64,000 nt of DNA from Pochonia chlamydosporia 170. Taxonomy: Eukaryota > Ascomycota > Sordariomycetes > Hypocreales > Clavicipitaceae. Of the stretch, positions 35,046 through 46,824 are shown piece after piece. Both the position numbers and the translations under genes were made by a program. Positions within the stretch are counted from its first letter, which is position 1; the number at the start of each line of letters is the position of its first letter. The stretch is from contig NC_035793.1 of NCBI RefSeq assembly GCF_001653235.2, positions 3,658,001 through 3,722,000 of the forward strand. Direction: 5' to 3'. Below the pieces are notes generated by a model that was not told where the DNA came from, ran no database searches, and saw only the letters and a list, made by a program, of their open reading frames with translations.

Positions 35046-37631
35046 TCGCCACAGTAGGGTGCGCATAAATTCTCTCCCATAGACCCCTACTTTCTTCTCC
35101 TACTTACACACCCATATAACAATAAAGCTAAGACTACTAAATTAAGCAATTTTTAAGCATTTTATAAGTACTTTACAAGCTCTTATTAATTAATTATAAT
35201 GCCTTATATACCTAGATGCAGTCTAAACTCGCTAAAAGCATATTAGGATTACATTAGCGGTATTCTTAATAAAAATAATAACCTAACTAAAAAGCGCTAG
35301 ATGTGCTTGCCTCTATTTAAGATTACTATAAGTAGTTATTAATTAATTAATAATTAATTACTAATAGGTATAGGGTAAAAATAGTAATAAGGTGGTAACT
35401 GTCCTACCTAGAGAGGTCTTTTACTGCATGCTAATTAGTAATAATAAGCTATACTTTTACGTGAGTTTCTCCCCCTCTTATATTGCTTATTAATTATTTA
35501 TTAATTAATTATAGGATACTATATTTAGTATCTATTTAAACCTTAAGATATATATATATAGCGCGCACAGGAAGGAGATTACAGTGCAGCACAAGAGTGC
35601 TAGCAGCATAATAGAAGCCTAGGAAATTTATAGTATATTCTATCTATTTAGAATTAATTCCTAATTATTTATTAATTAATTAAATAGTATACTATAAGGA
35701 GCTTCTTGCATTTATTATTAGGGAACGCGCTAAAATAAGCAACCTATACCTTAAGGCAGCTATACCTGCCTTAGCTAAAAAGGCTAAAAAAGACAAAGAA
35801 GAGAAGCTAGGTAAGCAGTTTAACATTAAGGAGCTTATAGAAGCTAGCATCCCACAATATAAATCTTGTGGTCTAGGCTATCATAAGGGCAATATAAGGA
35901 TTAAATTAATTATTAATTTATTATAAATTAGTTGCTAATTAATTAATTTATATAGATTAACTAGAGAAAGATATACCTTAATGCTAAAATTAAAGGAAAG
36001 TAACTATACATTAGATATTAATCTGCTAATATTAGTAAGTATTTTATCCTAATATAGAATTAATAGGCAATTAATTAATAATTAATTAGAATGCCTACCT
36101 ACTAAGGCAACTTGTAAGTATAAAGCTTAGAACTTCTATATTAAGCTAGTAAAGTAGAACTGCTATAATATTACAAAGAAGCCTACTACTTAGAAAGAAG
36201 AAGAATCTAAGAAAAAAGAGAATAATAATGCTAGAGAGGTATAATTAATTAATTAATAATTAATTACTAACTAAATATTAATTATATAATAATTAATTGC
36301 TAAGAATTATAAGCTATAAGATAATAATTATAATAGACTATTAGTCTAATAAATAAGAAGTTATATACTATTCTTTTCTAATTCTAACCTTCTAACCTTA
36401 GCATTCTCTAGTTTAATTTATGCTTTTAATATCTCTAGTTCTTTTTCCTTTAGTAGTAAAGTATCTTAAGTAGTAGTAGGCATAATAGTATTATTTCTAA
36501 ATGCTTTAGATAGTATAGTTTATAGTCCTTATCTTAAGATAGTATATTAGAATAATAGATTATTAATAGATTATAAATAGGTTACTAACCTTATTACTCC
36601 TAATAATATAATAGAGCTAGCCCTACTATCCTAACTAGATCTAGGCTAACTAGATAGGTTAATAAAGGGGTCTTAAAAATTTAGGCCTAAATTTAAGCTA
36701 TATATAGGTATTTAAGGCGTTTAAGCTCTATTCTTAATAGGAGCTACTACTATTAGAGAACTAGCAATATATTGCTTCTTTTTCTTATTTCCTAGCAATA
36801 AATTAGTAAAGAATTTATAATTCTAGTAGTATTACTTACTATCTTGCTAAAAATGCCTAGTAAATCTTCCTTCTATTATTATTAAATCATAAGTAGCCTT
36901 AACACCTAAAGTTAAAGCAACTTCTTATCTAGCTAATCTTACTTAATTATAATACTTATTCCTAAATAAATTAGCTTTTATATTAAGGCTAAATATACTA
37001 AGCAATTAGAAAGCATTTAATAAGTAATTATAACTTATATTTATAAGACCTTTAATAAAGTAGAGTATCTTCCACTATAATTATAGGATATTTTGTGTAA
37101 TTACTTAGGATAATTACTATCCTGCTTGCATTCTTCCTATTAACTACTTTCTATTTTTAAGTAACCTTTATATAGACTAGCAGTAATAATAAGGGTCTTT
37201 TTATGCTTTACCCAATTAGTTATATAAGGTTTAACTAAATTTATTAGTAAAAGATCTTAAATTAGTTAATATAATGCTACTTATAAGTAATTAAAGCATC
37301 ATAAGCTACATAATAGTCTTATAAGCTTTAATACTCTATTAGGTCTTATATTAATCTATAAAGAGATATACTAGAAGTACTATATTCTCTAATAGATCTT
37401 ACTATTTGCTCTATAAGGTATTAGGCAATTAATTATAAAGGGCTTATTAAGTAATTAATAAAATATACTAATACCTCTAGCAAAATAAACCTAACATAGG
37501 CAAATACTTTATAAAGCTTACTATTTAAAGCCTCTATACTCTAGATTAACATTATAGCTTAGATAGGCTATAAATCCTATAGTAAGTTAGCTAATATCTA
37601 ATATATTTATAAATAGTTTAATAAGAAATAT

Positions 37632-38243
37632 TTTGTTGGCCCAAAACAAACACACCCAAGAGCTCAGAGCGCCCTGTAAAATACCGCACTTACACGCAAC
37701 TTGTCAGCAATTCAGTCTAGATTATCACTTCCCTTTAGTTCAAGTAGTTAGAATCCTTCCAATTGCCTAGATTAAATGGTATTTAATCCTCAATTGCTTT
37801 AGTCTTCCCGGAAGACTTCCCCAATGTCGTTTGGTGGTGCGCCTCCGTGAGGTGCAGCACGTAGCAAAGGGAGGCGCTTTCAGGCCGGGTGGTCAAAAGT
37901 CTCCCGCTTGCTCGGATCAAATGGTATTTAATCTTCAATTGCTTCAGTCTTTCCGGAAGACCTCAGCAATGTCGTTTGGTGGTGCGCCTCCGTGAGGTGC
38001 AACCTGTGACAAAGGAAGGTGCCCTTGGTTAACAAGGGATTTAGTAAACAAGCATCAAATGCATCAAGTAAATATCTCTGGTCAAGAAAATCGCGGTCAA
38101 GTCTGTTGATTGTTGTTTTGTCTCGCTAGAGGGGGCAGAACCTCCCTTTTATCTGTGTGGTAGCTACAAGATCAAATGAAAACACCAAGTCCCTTTTTCC
38201 TATCCCTTGTCAAGCCACCAGGTGTGAGCAATTCCGCCCACAT
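37632..38243. mobile_element. Nested solo-LTR-like insertion
   Basis: About 610 bp of ordinary base composition sits inside the AT-rich element with sharp borders. The ends read TGTTGG... (from 37634) and ...CCCACA (to 38242), the TG..CA form of LTRs. AATAT occurs on both sides (37627-37631 and 38244-38248) as a possible 5-bp target duplication, though then the element ends are one or two bases outside TG..CA. It lacks TA saturation, so it inserted after the host element was mutated. No coding sequence is seen. It could also be a non-autonomous element. Confidence 0.6.
37774..38020. repeat. Imperfect tandem duplication inside the LTR-like insertion
   Basis: Two copies start at 37774 and 37919, offset 145 bp. 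They share AAATGGTATTTAATC, then TCAATTGCTT, then CCGGAAGAC, then an exact block GTCGTTTGGTGGTGCGCCTC, CGTGAGGTGC. The second copy is shorter and diverged at about one base in ten. Confidence 0.85.
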
Positions 38244-40713
38244 AATATATAAGGAATTTACCTATTATACAGCCCTAATTTTAGTCTATTATAATTCTAG
38301 ATATACTATAACTATAAATATAATACCACTTAAGTTTAATATTAAATATTAATTCTAAATATAAAAATATTATAGAAAACATAAAATAATAAGCTTCTAT
38401 AGTTTAAGAATTTATAATAACTTAAATAAGTAGTATAACTAGAATAAATTAGTAAGTAACTCTTAATAAATTAATAGAAATACTAAATACCTAAGTAGGC
38501 TTCTTTATTATAAGTACCCTAAATAACTTTATTTATATTAGGGTTCTTTATATGCTTAAAATTTATATTAATTTAAAAGGTTTTAAAGCTAGGCTTTTAA
38601 AATAGCTTAACTTACTCTTTAAAAAATATTACTATTAGCAAGTTAATACTATTATATAAAAAACTTAAATATACTATATATATTAGTTAATTACTTATAA
38701 AGTAACTAGTAATTAATTAATTACTTACTTAATTAAGATAATTAGTTTTATACTTTATTATATACTTATAGTAGGCCCCTAGCCTAGCTAAGCCTATTAG
38801 AAAATAAATAGCTTTTTGCTTTCTAAGAATATATCTTAGCTAGTTATTATTAGCTAGACTTAGGTATAAGTCTATTAATATTTAAGCTTTAGAGTCCTTT
38901 AGTAACTACTTAACCTTAGAAGAATTTGCTAAGAGTCTATAAATATTAAATAATTAGTTAGTAAGTAATTATAAATTAATTAGGGTTAACTTACTTAAGC
39001 TATTTAGGGGTCTTTTAGCGTTATTAAGTGTATTATATAGTTACTTTATAATAAACTTTAGGGCTTTTTTAGGTAGTAGTAGTAGATATTTATAAGTTCC
39101 TTTTAAGTTAATAATAATAAAAGGCAACTTATTATTAAGTGGTATAATAAAGTTAAAGATAATATTGCACAGAATGTATTTAATAGCGCTATACCTAGTA
39201 GGAAAATGCATAACATCTAAATAGTAAGCATAAATATATTAAGAATTAATTATAAATAACTTACTATAATGCTTGCAAATCTTATTAACCTTTAATATAT
39301 AGTAATAAGAATCTAGATTTCTATCTTCTAATACTATTATTTTATTTATAATAGACTCTATATTACTAATAAAGTTATAATATTTTAGTGGAATTAAAGT
39401 TACTTAATGTCTATTATATTATTATTTTGTATAAATATAATAAATATAGTATTGCCTATTAGTAACTATAAGCTATTATATATTAGTTTAATTAGTTAAT
39501 AAGTAATTATTAATAAAATATATATATTATATATAGAGAATTTAAGTTCTAGTTTATAAGGCCCTAAATAGGCTAGTATAGGTTTAAGAGCATTCCTATA
39601 TAAGAGGTTTTTCTTATATTGCTCTAGTAATAAATAGGCCTATCTTATATATAGTTAGTTATATAAAACTAATCTATAATAGATTAATAATAGATTAAAG
39701 AGTACTTATGCAAATACTTCCTATTTTAGTAAAGCAGGAAAATAAGTATTAAAAATAGTAGTCTAAGCCTTCTAATAGCTACTTAAAACTTCTATGTAAG
39801 CCTAATTCTTAAGACGTAAATCTAAAAACTTACACGCCTTAATACTACTATATTAATACTTATAGTTCTATATAGGAATAGACTATAAGAATATAGATAT
39901 AATAGTATAAGGCTATTAAAGTTATCTTATTAAATATTAAATCTATAATAATTAGTTATAAATCTATTATTAAGTGGTTAAGAAATATATAATAGACTAA
40001 GAAGCTTTATATTGCTTAGGCAATAAACCCTCTATACAAATTAGATAGGCATATCTAGATTCTAAAGTCTTTAGCTAAGTAGGTATAATTAGCGTATAAT
40101 TTATTATAGTTACTATTACTATTAATATACAAATTAAATATTAAGATAATTAAGATAGGTTTGCTAATAATATAATTAGCTCTCTTAACTCTTTAATAAT
40201 ATCTTCTTTTATACTTTTAATAGTATCTTCCTATAAATTAATTAATAAATAACTTATAATCTATTAGCAATTTATTAGAGTTTAGTACTTATAAGAGATA
40301 GAAGGTCTTCCTATAATGCTTCCTATAAGCTTATGCCTACTTTATACTCTTTACTATTATTTAAATTATAAGTTAAGCTATTCTAGCTAACTATATAATT
40401 TTCTAGAGAAGTAGTAGACTTTTTGCTACTATTAGAAGAAAAAGAAGTAGATATTACTAACGCTATAGTAGTAATATTAATAGATTTTTGTAAAGACTTA
40501 ATAATTTATTGCTAGTTATAAAAAAAGTGCTTAGTCTTATAGGAAATATTATAATACTTATAGTTATATATATTAGTTATATTATAAGGTTAAGAGCTCC
40601 TACTATAGAGAAGTTATAGTAAGGTTATAGCAGTCTAAGGTAATATATTTATAATTAATTATTAATGCATTAATGTATATAGTGCTAAGCCTATATATGC
40701 TCTATTATAATAA

Positions 40714-40819
40714 CTAGGGCGCCTAATTACGTGGTAGCAGAGCATATGTAGGATAATGTGGAAAGCGGAGCTAATGTCATTTAAACTAGCTAAGCTAATA
40801 TCGTGTTATATACCGCCTC
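40714..40819 (-). repeat. Right terminal inverted repeat of the transposon
   Basis: Its reverse complement begins GAGGCGGTATATAACACG and continues ATATTAGCTTAGCTAGTT, matching the left end with small gaps and mostly C-to-T differences (CACACAACACG on the left against TATATAACACG here). Confidence 0.82.
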
Positions 40820-40828
40820 CCCTGAAAG
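40820..40828. repeat. Target-site duplication, right copy (CCCTGAAAG)
   Basis: Identical to the 9-mer at 34932-34940 and directly adjacent to the right terminal inverted repeat. Confidence 0.8.
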
Positions 40829-41676
40829 CTGTATGGTGGTGCTCAGATTATTGCTCTACTGGGGTTTGCATGGACATGACGCATGTGCCTCCCATGTCTG
40901 GTGCTGATATGGCACCTTTTCATTGGCTGAGCAGGTCTCCAGCTTCAGAACCAGGTAAGTTGCGTCGTCAAAACTTTCCCAGAGTTCGAATGGTATCACC
41001 AGCCTTCAGACTTCAGAAGGAACTCCGTAACCTGTCTCGAACTGGGCTTAGTTTTTGTTTTGCCTTTGCTTCGTGGGAATATCCCTTGTTGGAAGTATGC
41101 AGAAGCGCGACTTGAAAACACGCCTTGTGGTTGTTCCATTTTCACGTAGCCTCCCTTTTTCCCCTTCGTGGCGCATCTTGGGTCGCTTTTGTCTCCCAAG
41201 CACAGGTGGCTGCATAGTCACATCCCAATGGCCCTTTGTCGCCAATGTTGCCCACAGGACCCCGTTTTTGCGGTGAATCTAAGTCAAATTGGGTATTATT
41301 AGAGTGTCTATGTAAGTGTAGCATTTTGGTCAAGCTCGCTATGCAATCGCCGAACAATCAGGCTGGTGCAAACTATTCAGGAGCTGTCTCCTGTCCTGTA
41401 CTGAGCCATCGGCGCCTGCCTCCTGAAGTAAAGTAAACCATGCCAATTTTGCCGCATTCATCTGTCAGTTGGCAGTACACAATGTGGCCACATAAGAGAT
41501 GGCTTCTGTGTCTCCAAGAGCATCCAAAGAAAACATGAAAGAAACGGTAAAAAATGAATGCAACCAACATCAACTTCGCCTACAAAAGCAATCGGATTTC
41601 GTATGAGAGATTCCGGAACGCCGCGTGGTAAAACATCGTCTGAGCAGTCATTGAAAACATCTGGAATCCCAAAATT
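40829..41676. other. Gene-free region between transposon and Mid2-like gene
   Basis: About 850 bp of normal base composition without a recognised gene. The right part should carry the 3' UTR of the minus-strand gene ending at 41677. Confidence 0.55.
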
Positions 41677-42489
41677 TTAAAAGTTGGACGACGCATTGAC
41701 TTGTCCAGGTTGATGGTAGTTCTCCAAGGTCGACTGGAAGGGGGTGCGTTGAGGATGAGTGCCGCCAGCACTACTGCCTCGCTCAGACTTCTCCACACCT
41801 CCAGTTGTCGACATATCGTAGTCCATGAGCCCATCATTCTCCTCGTTGTGCTTCTTACGTCCCCAGATTCGCCAGGCCACCAATCCAAGAGCTCCAAGAA
41901 CAATAGCTCCGCCAACACCAACAACGACACCAATAACGGTATTTCGAGTCTTGGTGGACATGCCAGAGGTCTCACCGTCTGGGGAAGACAGTCCCGGTGT
42001 GGTCGTCGTTCTTGATGTGCTTGAAACCGTCGTCTTGGATCCATCAGTATTGGTCATCGTGACCACATGAACAGTAGTTGAAACAACGGCAGTTGGTGTG
42101 CTCGAAGGAGTCGTCTTGGGGGTAGTTGAGGTCTGTTCTGGGGTAGAAGTGGTGCTCGCGGGGGTTGAAGAGGAGCTGGATTCGGGGGTGGTAGATGTGG
42201 TGCTAGCTGGGGTAGATGAAGGCGTGCTGGAATCAGTGGTGCTCGAGGGAGTGGTAGACGGCGTAGAGGATGATGAGCTAGATGAAGAGCTCGATGAGTT
42301 AGGCGTACTACCTCCGGTAGCTGTGCCCTGGGTCGTCTTGCTGCCGGAATCTCCCCCTGTAAGGTCACCGAGTTGTCGTTTAGCGATGGCTTTAATATCA
42401 AATCGGTTCGTATCCAGCCAGGTTGACTGTGCCACGGAGAGCATTGCAACTGCAACAAGCAGCTGCTGAAAAATCTGCTTGGAATACAT
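41677..42489 (-). CDS. Mid2-like cell-wall sensor / mucin-like type I membrane protein
   Basis: A single-exon gene of 270 aa. It has a signal peptide (MYSKQIFQQLLVAVAMLSVAQS), a dibasic KR at 37-38 that could be a Kex2 site, and a long Ser/Thr-rich stretch with poly-Ser and STP repeats (about 60-175) that would be heavily O-mannosylated and act as a rod in the wall. A single transmembrane helix rich in Gly and Val (about 186-210) is followed by WGRKK and a 60-residue acidic/polar cytosolic tail. This is the plan of Mid2/Mtl1 sensors of the cell wall integrity pathway, which signal to Rho1; no WSC Cys domain is present. Start 42489 is chosen because it gives the signal peptide; the frame stays open to 42882 without merit. 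Sensor function is inferred from architecture, not from specific residues. Confidence 0.82.
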   Translation of the reverse strand: MYSKQIFQQLLVAVAMLSVAQSTWLDTNRFDIKAIAKRQLGDLTGGDSGSKTTQGTATGGSTPNSSSSSSSSSSSTPSTTPSSTTDSSTPSSTPASTTSTTPESSSSSTPASTTSTPEQTSTTPKTTPSSTPTAVVSTTVHVVTMTNTDGSKTTVSSTSRTTTTPGLSSPDGETSGMSTKTRNTVIGVVVGVGGAIVLGALGLVAWRIWGRKKHNEENDGLMDYDMSTTGGVEKSERGSSAGGTHPQRTPFQSTLENYHQPGQVNASSNF

Positions 42490-45400
42490 GGTGGTCGTTT
42501 GGTGTCTCCTGGTTCGAGCCGGGTACGATAGTTCCGACGAGTCAAATAACTCTTGCTTCAGGAAGACCAGATTTCGGTGCGTTTGCAGCCAAGCCCAAGT
42601 GCTATGATGTAGGTTAAACGTTTGGCAACGGCTGTCTCGTGTGTTTATGTTGAGATGTAGATGGCAGAATGGTTGTCTCGTCCAACGGGCAGAGTTCTCA
42701 ACCGCGTGGTGAACCGTGCTTGCTGTCGAGGCAGTGAACCGGGCACGCGGTGTGGAGCCTGTCTGGTGTTTTTTTTTTTTCGCCGTTAGGGGAGGCACAA
42801 TTGGGGTCTGGCGGGTGAATGACTGGTGGAGCAAGAGTCGAAAGGACAAATCGGAAAGAAACAAGGTGGAAAGCACCTGCACAGATCTCGATAATAAAAC
42901 AAAAGGAACAGAAAAAGGGAATCAGCGACGAGGACTGTGTGCTGCGGAAAAGGCTGGTATGTATTGAAACAGGTGAAAGAAAATGAAGGGCGGAAAAGCA
43001 AAGGTAGGCAGGTAGTCACGGGGAATGGCAAGGATGAGTCGAGTTGCGTCGACAGATACCAGACTGTTTTATGGAGTCACCCAAGATTTGATGGGCTGTT
43101 CGGACAAGGGCCTAGGTAGAGAGAGAAGAAGAGGCGACGAACAAGAAGGAACTTGAGGGCCAGCCAGGGTAGCCCGGGCAGCCCAGGCCTGTGTGAAACT
43201 TCGTATTCTGCTGACGCGACCCAGACCCTGGCATCAACTGATCCAGCCAAAAGGCACATCCAGTCGAAGGCGTCCCTTCAGGTTCAGCCACCCCTGCATG
43301 TGCCAACAGCCAGACAACCATGACTTTTTGGAATCAATTGATCATGCAGTTTGTTGGTCAGAGGGCCAGACAACGGATGGACGACTATCGTAGATGGCAA
43401 CCAGAAGCCAGTTGCATCCCGAATGAAGAGCCGATGTATTCGACGCACACAACCAGTTCTTGATTCGGACCGCATTCAATGTTTGCGAAAGAGATGACCA
43501 GACTGTTTTCAAGTGGCAAGGCACACTCCATGTCACCACAATCCTGCATGTGTGCAACAACTTATTAGAATGTGAGCACCTCATTCAGCAGCGCTCTGAA
43601 ACTCCAGCCCTTGGAAGGAGTCACCGAAGGAATTCCTTTGGAATACATGCACAGAGAGGCGGCAACATGTAACCATGAACAGACCGGAGGCATTCGATAT
43701 GGGCTATTGGCTGCCGATGCCGTGGCCCTTGATTATGGCCCCTGGGCAGAGTCCACTTTTTGATCTTCAAAATGGTATTTCAGTAGGTTGAACAATGCGA
43801 ACACAATAAATGCAGCTTATTGTGGTCTCAGACCGAGTTGACCCATCCAACCGCTTGGTAGGACTTGGGACCTGGAAGCCCTACAAAGTCTCACCCAAGG
43901 ACTTTCGCCTTTCGCCTAGGCAGGATTTTGTCAAGTCAAGTGTCTTTTCTGTCTGGTGTTTGCTGACAGAAAACGGCTGAGTTGGCCAACATTGAATCCA
44001 ACCCTCCACCAGAGGATCTCATGGCCAAGCCTAGCCTGGCAGTTGTGAGCTGTCAGATGGGTCATCTCGGAGACGGCTTTGTCCCCTTTCTGCATTAGTT
44101 CACGCCAAAGAATCAACTTGACCAGTGACTTGAGCAGGAGAACCACGATGTGCTATTATTGGCTTCTTGTAGCTGCAATCTGACGTTTGCACCAAACTCC
44201 AGTCGACGGGCTTTGACGGTTGGCCACAAAGCCGTTGAACCAAGTTTGAACTGGTTGTGATAACCTTGACTGAGCTTCACGGGAAGAACCTGAAGACGAG
44301 CAGCCTTCAAGCAAACTTGACTACCTAACTACTCTAGCCCAGCCACAGCCTCTGCAAATACAAGGTCGCGCACTTTCAGAGCGGCGGATGACTGGATTGA
44401 TGCCAGCCAGACGCATCTCGACTGTTGTTGACGGACCGATTTTCTCAACCAATTTTTCACCTTTTGCCACTCCGTCATGCAATGAAGGAATTCACCACAC
44501 CCTTTCATATGTCGTTCACAGGAAAATCCGGACCTTTTGTTCAACTCTCGTGGTGCCGCGACAATGTGTTCACTTTTTTGCGTTCAGAACAATGTGAATT
44601 GCCACTGCTTACCTGGCCTTCAATCGCGCAACATTTTCAGAGACCTCCTGCAACAACGTCTGGTACTCCCGACGTGTCACTAAGCATAGCATCCTACCTA
44701 AGTGATGGCAACTTTGGTTGAAGCATTCATTTGGTTCATAATTCGTTGGGGCCCGAAGCAACAGAAGCAATTATCCGGTACATATCGAGGCACTTGGAAC
44801 GCAGTAATCGTGTCACAGGTTTCACTAGCACCAGACGGATGTAGCAACTCCCTGAATGCACAGTCTGTGGTAAGAAATTATTCGCCCATATTTAAGTATA
44901 CACTAATACATCTCAACATATCTTAGCACACAACGCCGTATGCGATACCTTCTGCTTAATTGGCCAAGTCCACAGAATACTGAGCAACCGATACGTCCAT
45001 CATGTACATAATCCGGCGGCTTCACAACAGAGAGTCCGTGTACTACTTGCGATTGTTTCAATTTCCGTTGGCTCTGAAGAGCGGCAGGCTGTTCACACCG
45101 ACAATCACATTGCCTCACCTTGTGCTGTTTCGCATTGTCTCACTTCTTTAGCGCACCTTTCTCCTAGCTTCCTCTGCGACACGGCATCGCTGGAGCATCG
45201 CCAGCTCATTCGGCCCCAACTCTTGCCAATTAATGGCATGCCACGGATCGTCTCCAGGCGTTGCTAGTCGCACACTTGAATGCTTTCTTGTCCATCTCAG
45301 AAGGAGCACGCTCTTACAAGGATAAGACCGTTGAAGTAGAGGATTGACTTCTAAAGCAGGCACTTCTCATGAGCATGGATTGTCAGAATTTAGCCATCAA

Positions 45401-45580
45401 TCTCGCCATTCTTCACCCTTTCGACTCGTACCCGCCGTCAGACACCTTTGAACGTAGTTTCCCGTAAATTGACAGAAAATAGTTACTTCAATGCACCCGA
45501 GTTGAGAAGCAGTAGCTCTCCATCAAATCTCAATCGTTGTCAATAAATCACCCCAGCCAAGACGCTCACTCCCCACCCAC
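42490..45580. other. Long gene-free region
   Basis: This 3.1-kb stretch starts with the promoter of the Mid2-like gene. The rest shows only short ORFs on both strands without conserved signatures. No tRNA, transposon end or repeat was recognised. Confidence 0.5.
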
Positions 45581-46824
45581 TCACAACTTATACACAATCT
45601 TATAATTGGAAATCTTTCCATCACGATATTGCTGAAAGCCCTCTGTCACCCCATCCAACCCATTCGTATAAACCTTTGCATTATTAGGTTTTATAATTTC
45701 CTTAGACAGCAACTTCGGAAGCTGCTCGCAAAACTCGACACACATCTCATGGTCTCCTTTATTCGGCTTTCAAAACGGTCAGCACAGGTCAGCCAAGTCC
45801 CCGATACCAAGCACGTACCGGCCAGAAAAATTTCCCATATCGGTGTTCCTTGAGAAATGCCGTCCAAACTAATACGTCCGTCACCGTGGTCTGCTTCGAC
45901 GCACCCTCGGTAAAGGCTTTCCCAGGGCGAACCGTACACAAGCGACCTCCCTTGCTTGTGATTGCCTGAGAGGCAGTAACCGACGATTTGTCGTTGCCAA
46001 TCGTGTCAAATACGTATTTCAAATTCGGCTCAGCATTCACGATTTTGCTGACAATGTCCTCGTCGCGATAGTCAAAGACGTGCTTTGCCCCAAGTTCACT
46101 GGCCTGGTCATGATGTCGAGGGCTGCATGTGGTGATGACGTTGAGGCCATACATGGCGGCCACTTGGATAGCGTATAATCCAACGCTCGCTACACCTCCT
46201 CTGTCAATATGAATTACATGGAATTGCAACAAAGTGTCATGTCACGTACAGCTCCCTCCCCATACAAGGACACTCTGCCGCTTGCATTGCGCTCTATCAA
46301 TGCCCAAGCAGTCCTTGGAGAAGAATGCCAAGAGAGCTGTGCAAGCGGCCAAAGGGACCGTAGCAGCTTCTTCGTGCGAAATACCATCCGGAACAATGAA
46401 GCAGATTCGCTCGTCTGCAACAGTGTACTCGCTGTATGCACCTTGTCCCTTGACCTCGCCTACATGCCGTCAGAACAAACTCATATACATCAGAGGAGGA
46501 ACATACCGCCCCAAATCAATCCAGCCATCACATCCCCTTCTTTGACCTTGCTGACGTTGGGACCTAATTTCTCGACAGTGCCTACAAAGTCACAGCCTAA
46601 TACGGCGTCATCCCCAAAGGCGTTTTGGTCATTCGCCTGGACTACCTTTGTTAACGGCGTGGACTTGGTTTTTGAGAAATTAACCTACCGTCTGTGGGGT
46701 TTTGTGCAACGTATGAAACATTTACGAGAACTTGGTGCTCTTGCGGTACGGGAACGGAAATGATGCCTTTTGTTGGTTTGCCGTTTCTTTGGACTAGTGC
46801 TGCGCAGCTTGCTGGTGGTCCCAT
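45581..46824 (-). CDS. MDR-family oxidoreductase (zinc-binding dehydrogenase / trans-enoyl-reductase-like)
   Basis: Five exons, 46824-46689, 46641-46507, 46459-46250, 46189-45819 and 45766-45581, with introns of 47-60 nt, give 345 aa. The N-terminal GroES-like domain reads VSYVAQNPTD, then LGCDFVGTVEKLG and GDVMAGLIWG, then QGAYSEYTVADE. The cofactor fold shows WGGSSSVGLYAIQVAAMYG (about 157-175), TCSPRHHDQASELGAKHVFDYRD and YVFDTIGN. The C-terminus is NYKIVYKL. The structural-zinc cysteines of true alcohol dehydrogenases are absent, so this is the quinone-reductase/enoyl-reductase branch that includes trans-acting reductases of fungal PKS systems (LovC type) and many orphan oxidoreductases. 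NADPH use is expected. It lies 37 kb from the PKS, so cooperation with it is only a possibility. Confidence 0.88.

Larger units (their letters stand above)
34941..40819. mobile_element. RIP-degraded DNA transposon with long terminal inverted repeats (Mutator-like candidate)
   Basis: This 5879-bp element is bounded by about 105-bp terminal inverted repeats and a 9-bp direct repeat of target DNA. Between the TIRs the DNA is strongly AT-rich, full of TA and poor in CA, TG and CG, the expected result of repeat-induced point mutation acting on both strands. No ORF survives over more than 5 kb, so the transposase cannot be identified. A 9-bp TSD together with TIRs near 100 bp matches Mutator-like elements known from fungi such as Hop of Fusarium; hAT elements usually make 8 bp. 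A nested, less mutated insertion lies at 37632-38243. Subtracting it leaves about 5.27 kb. Confidence 0.8.

Noticed and set aside
35000..40740. AT-rich block as a mitochondrial insert or centromere
   Set aside because: Precise terminal inverted repeats and a 9-bp target duplication explain it as one transposon; CA/TG depletion fits RIP.
42490..42882. 131-codon N-terminal extension of the Mid2-like protein
   Set aside because: The internal ATG at 42489 gives a good signal peptide, while the extension is not protein-like and would bury it.
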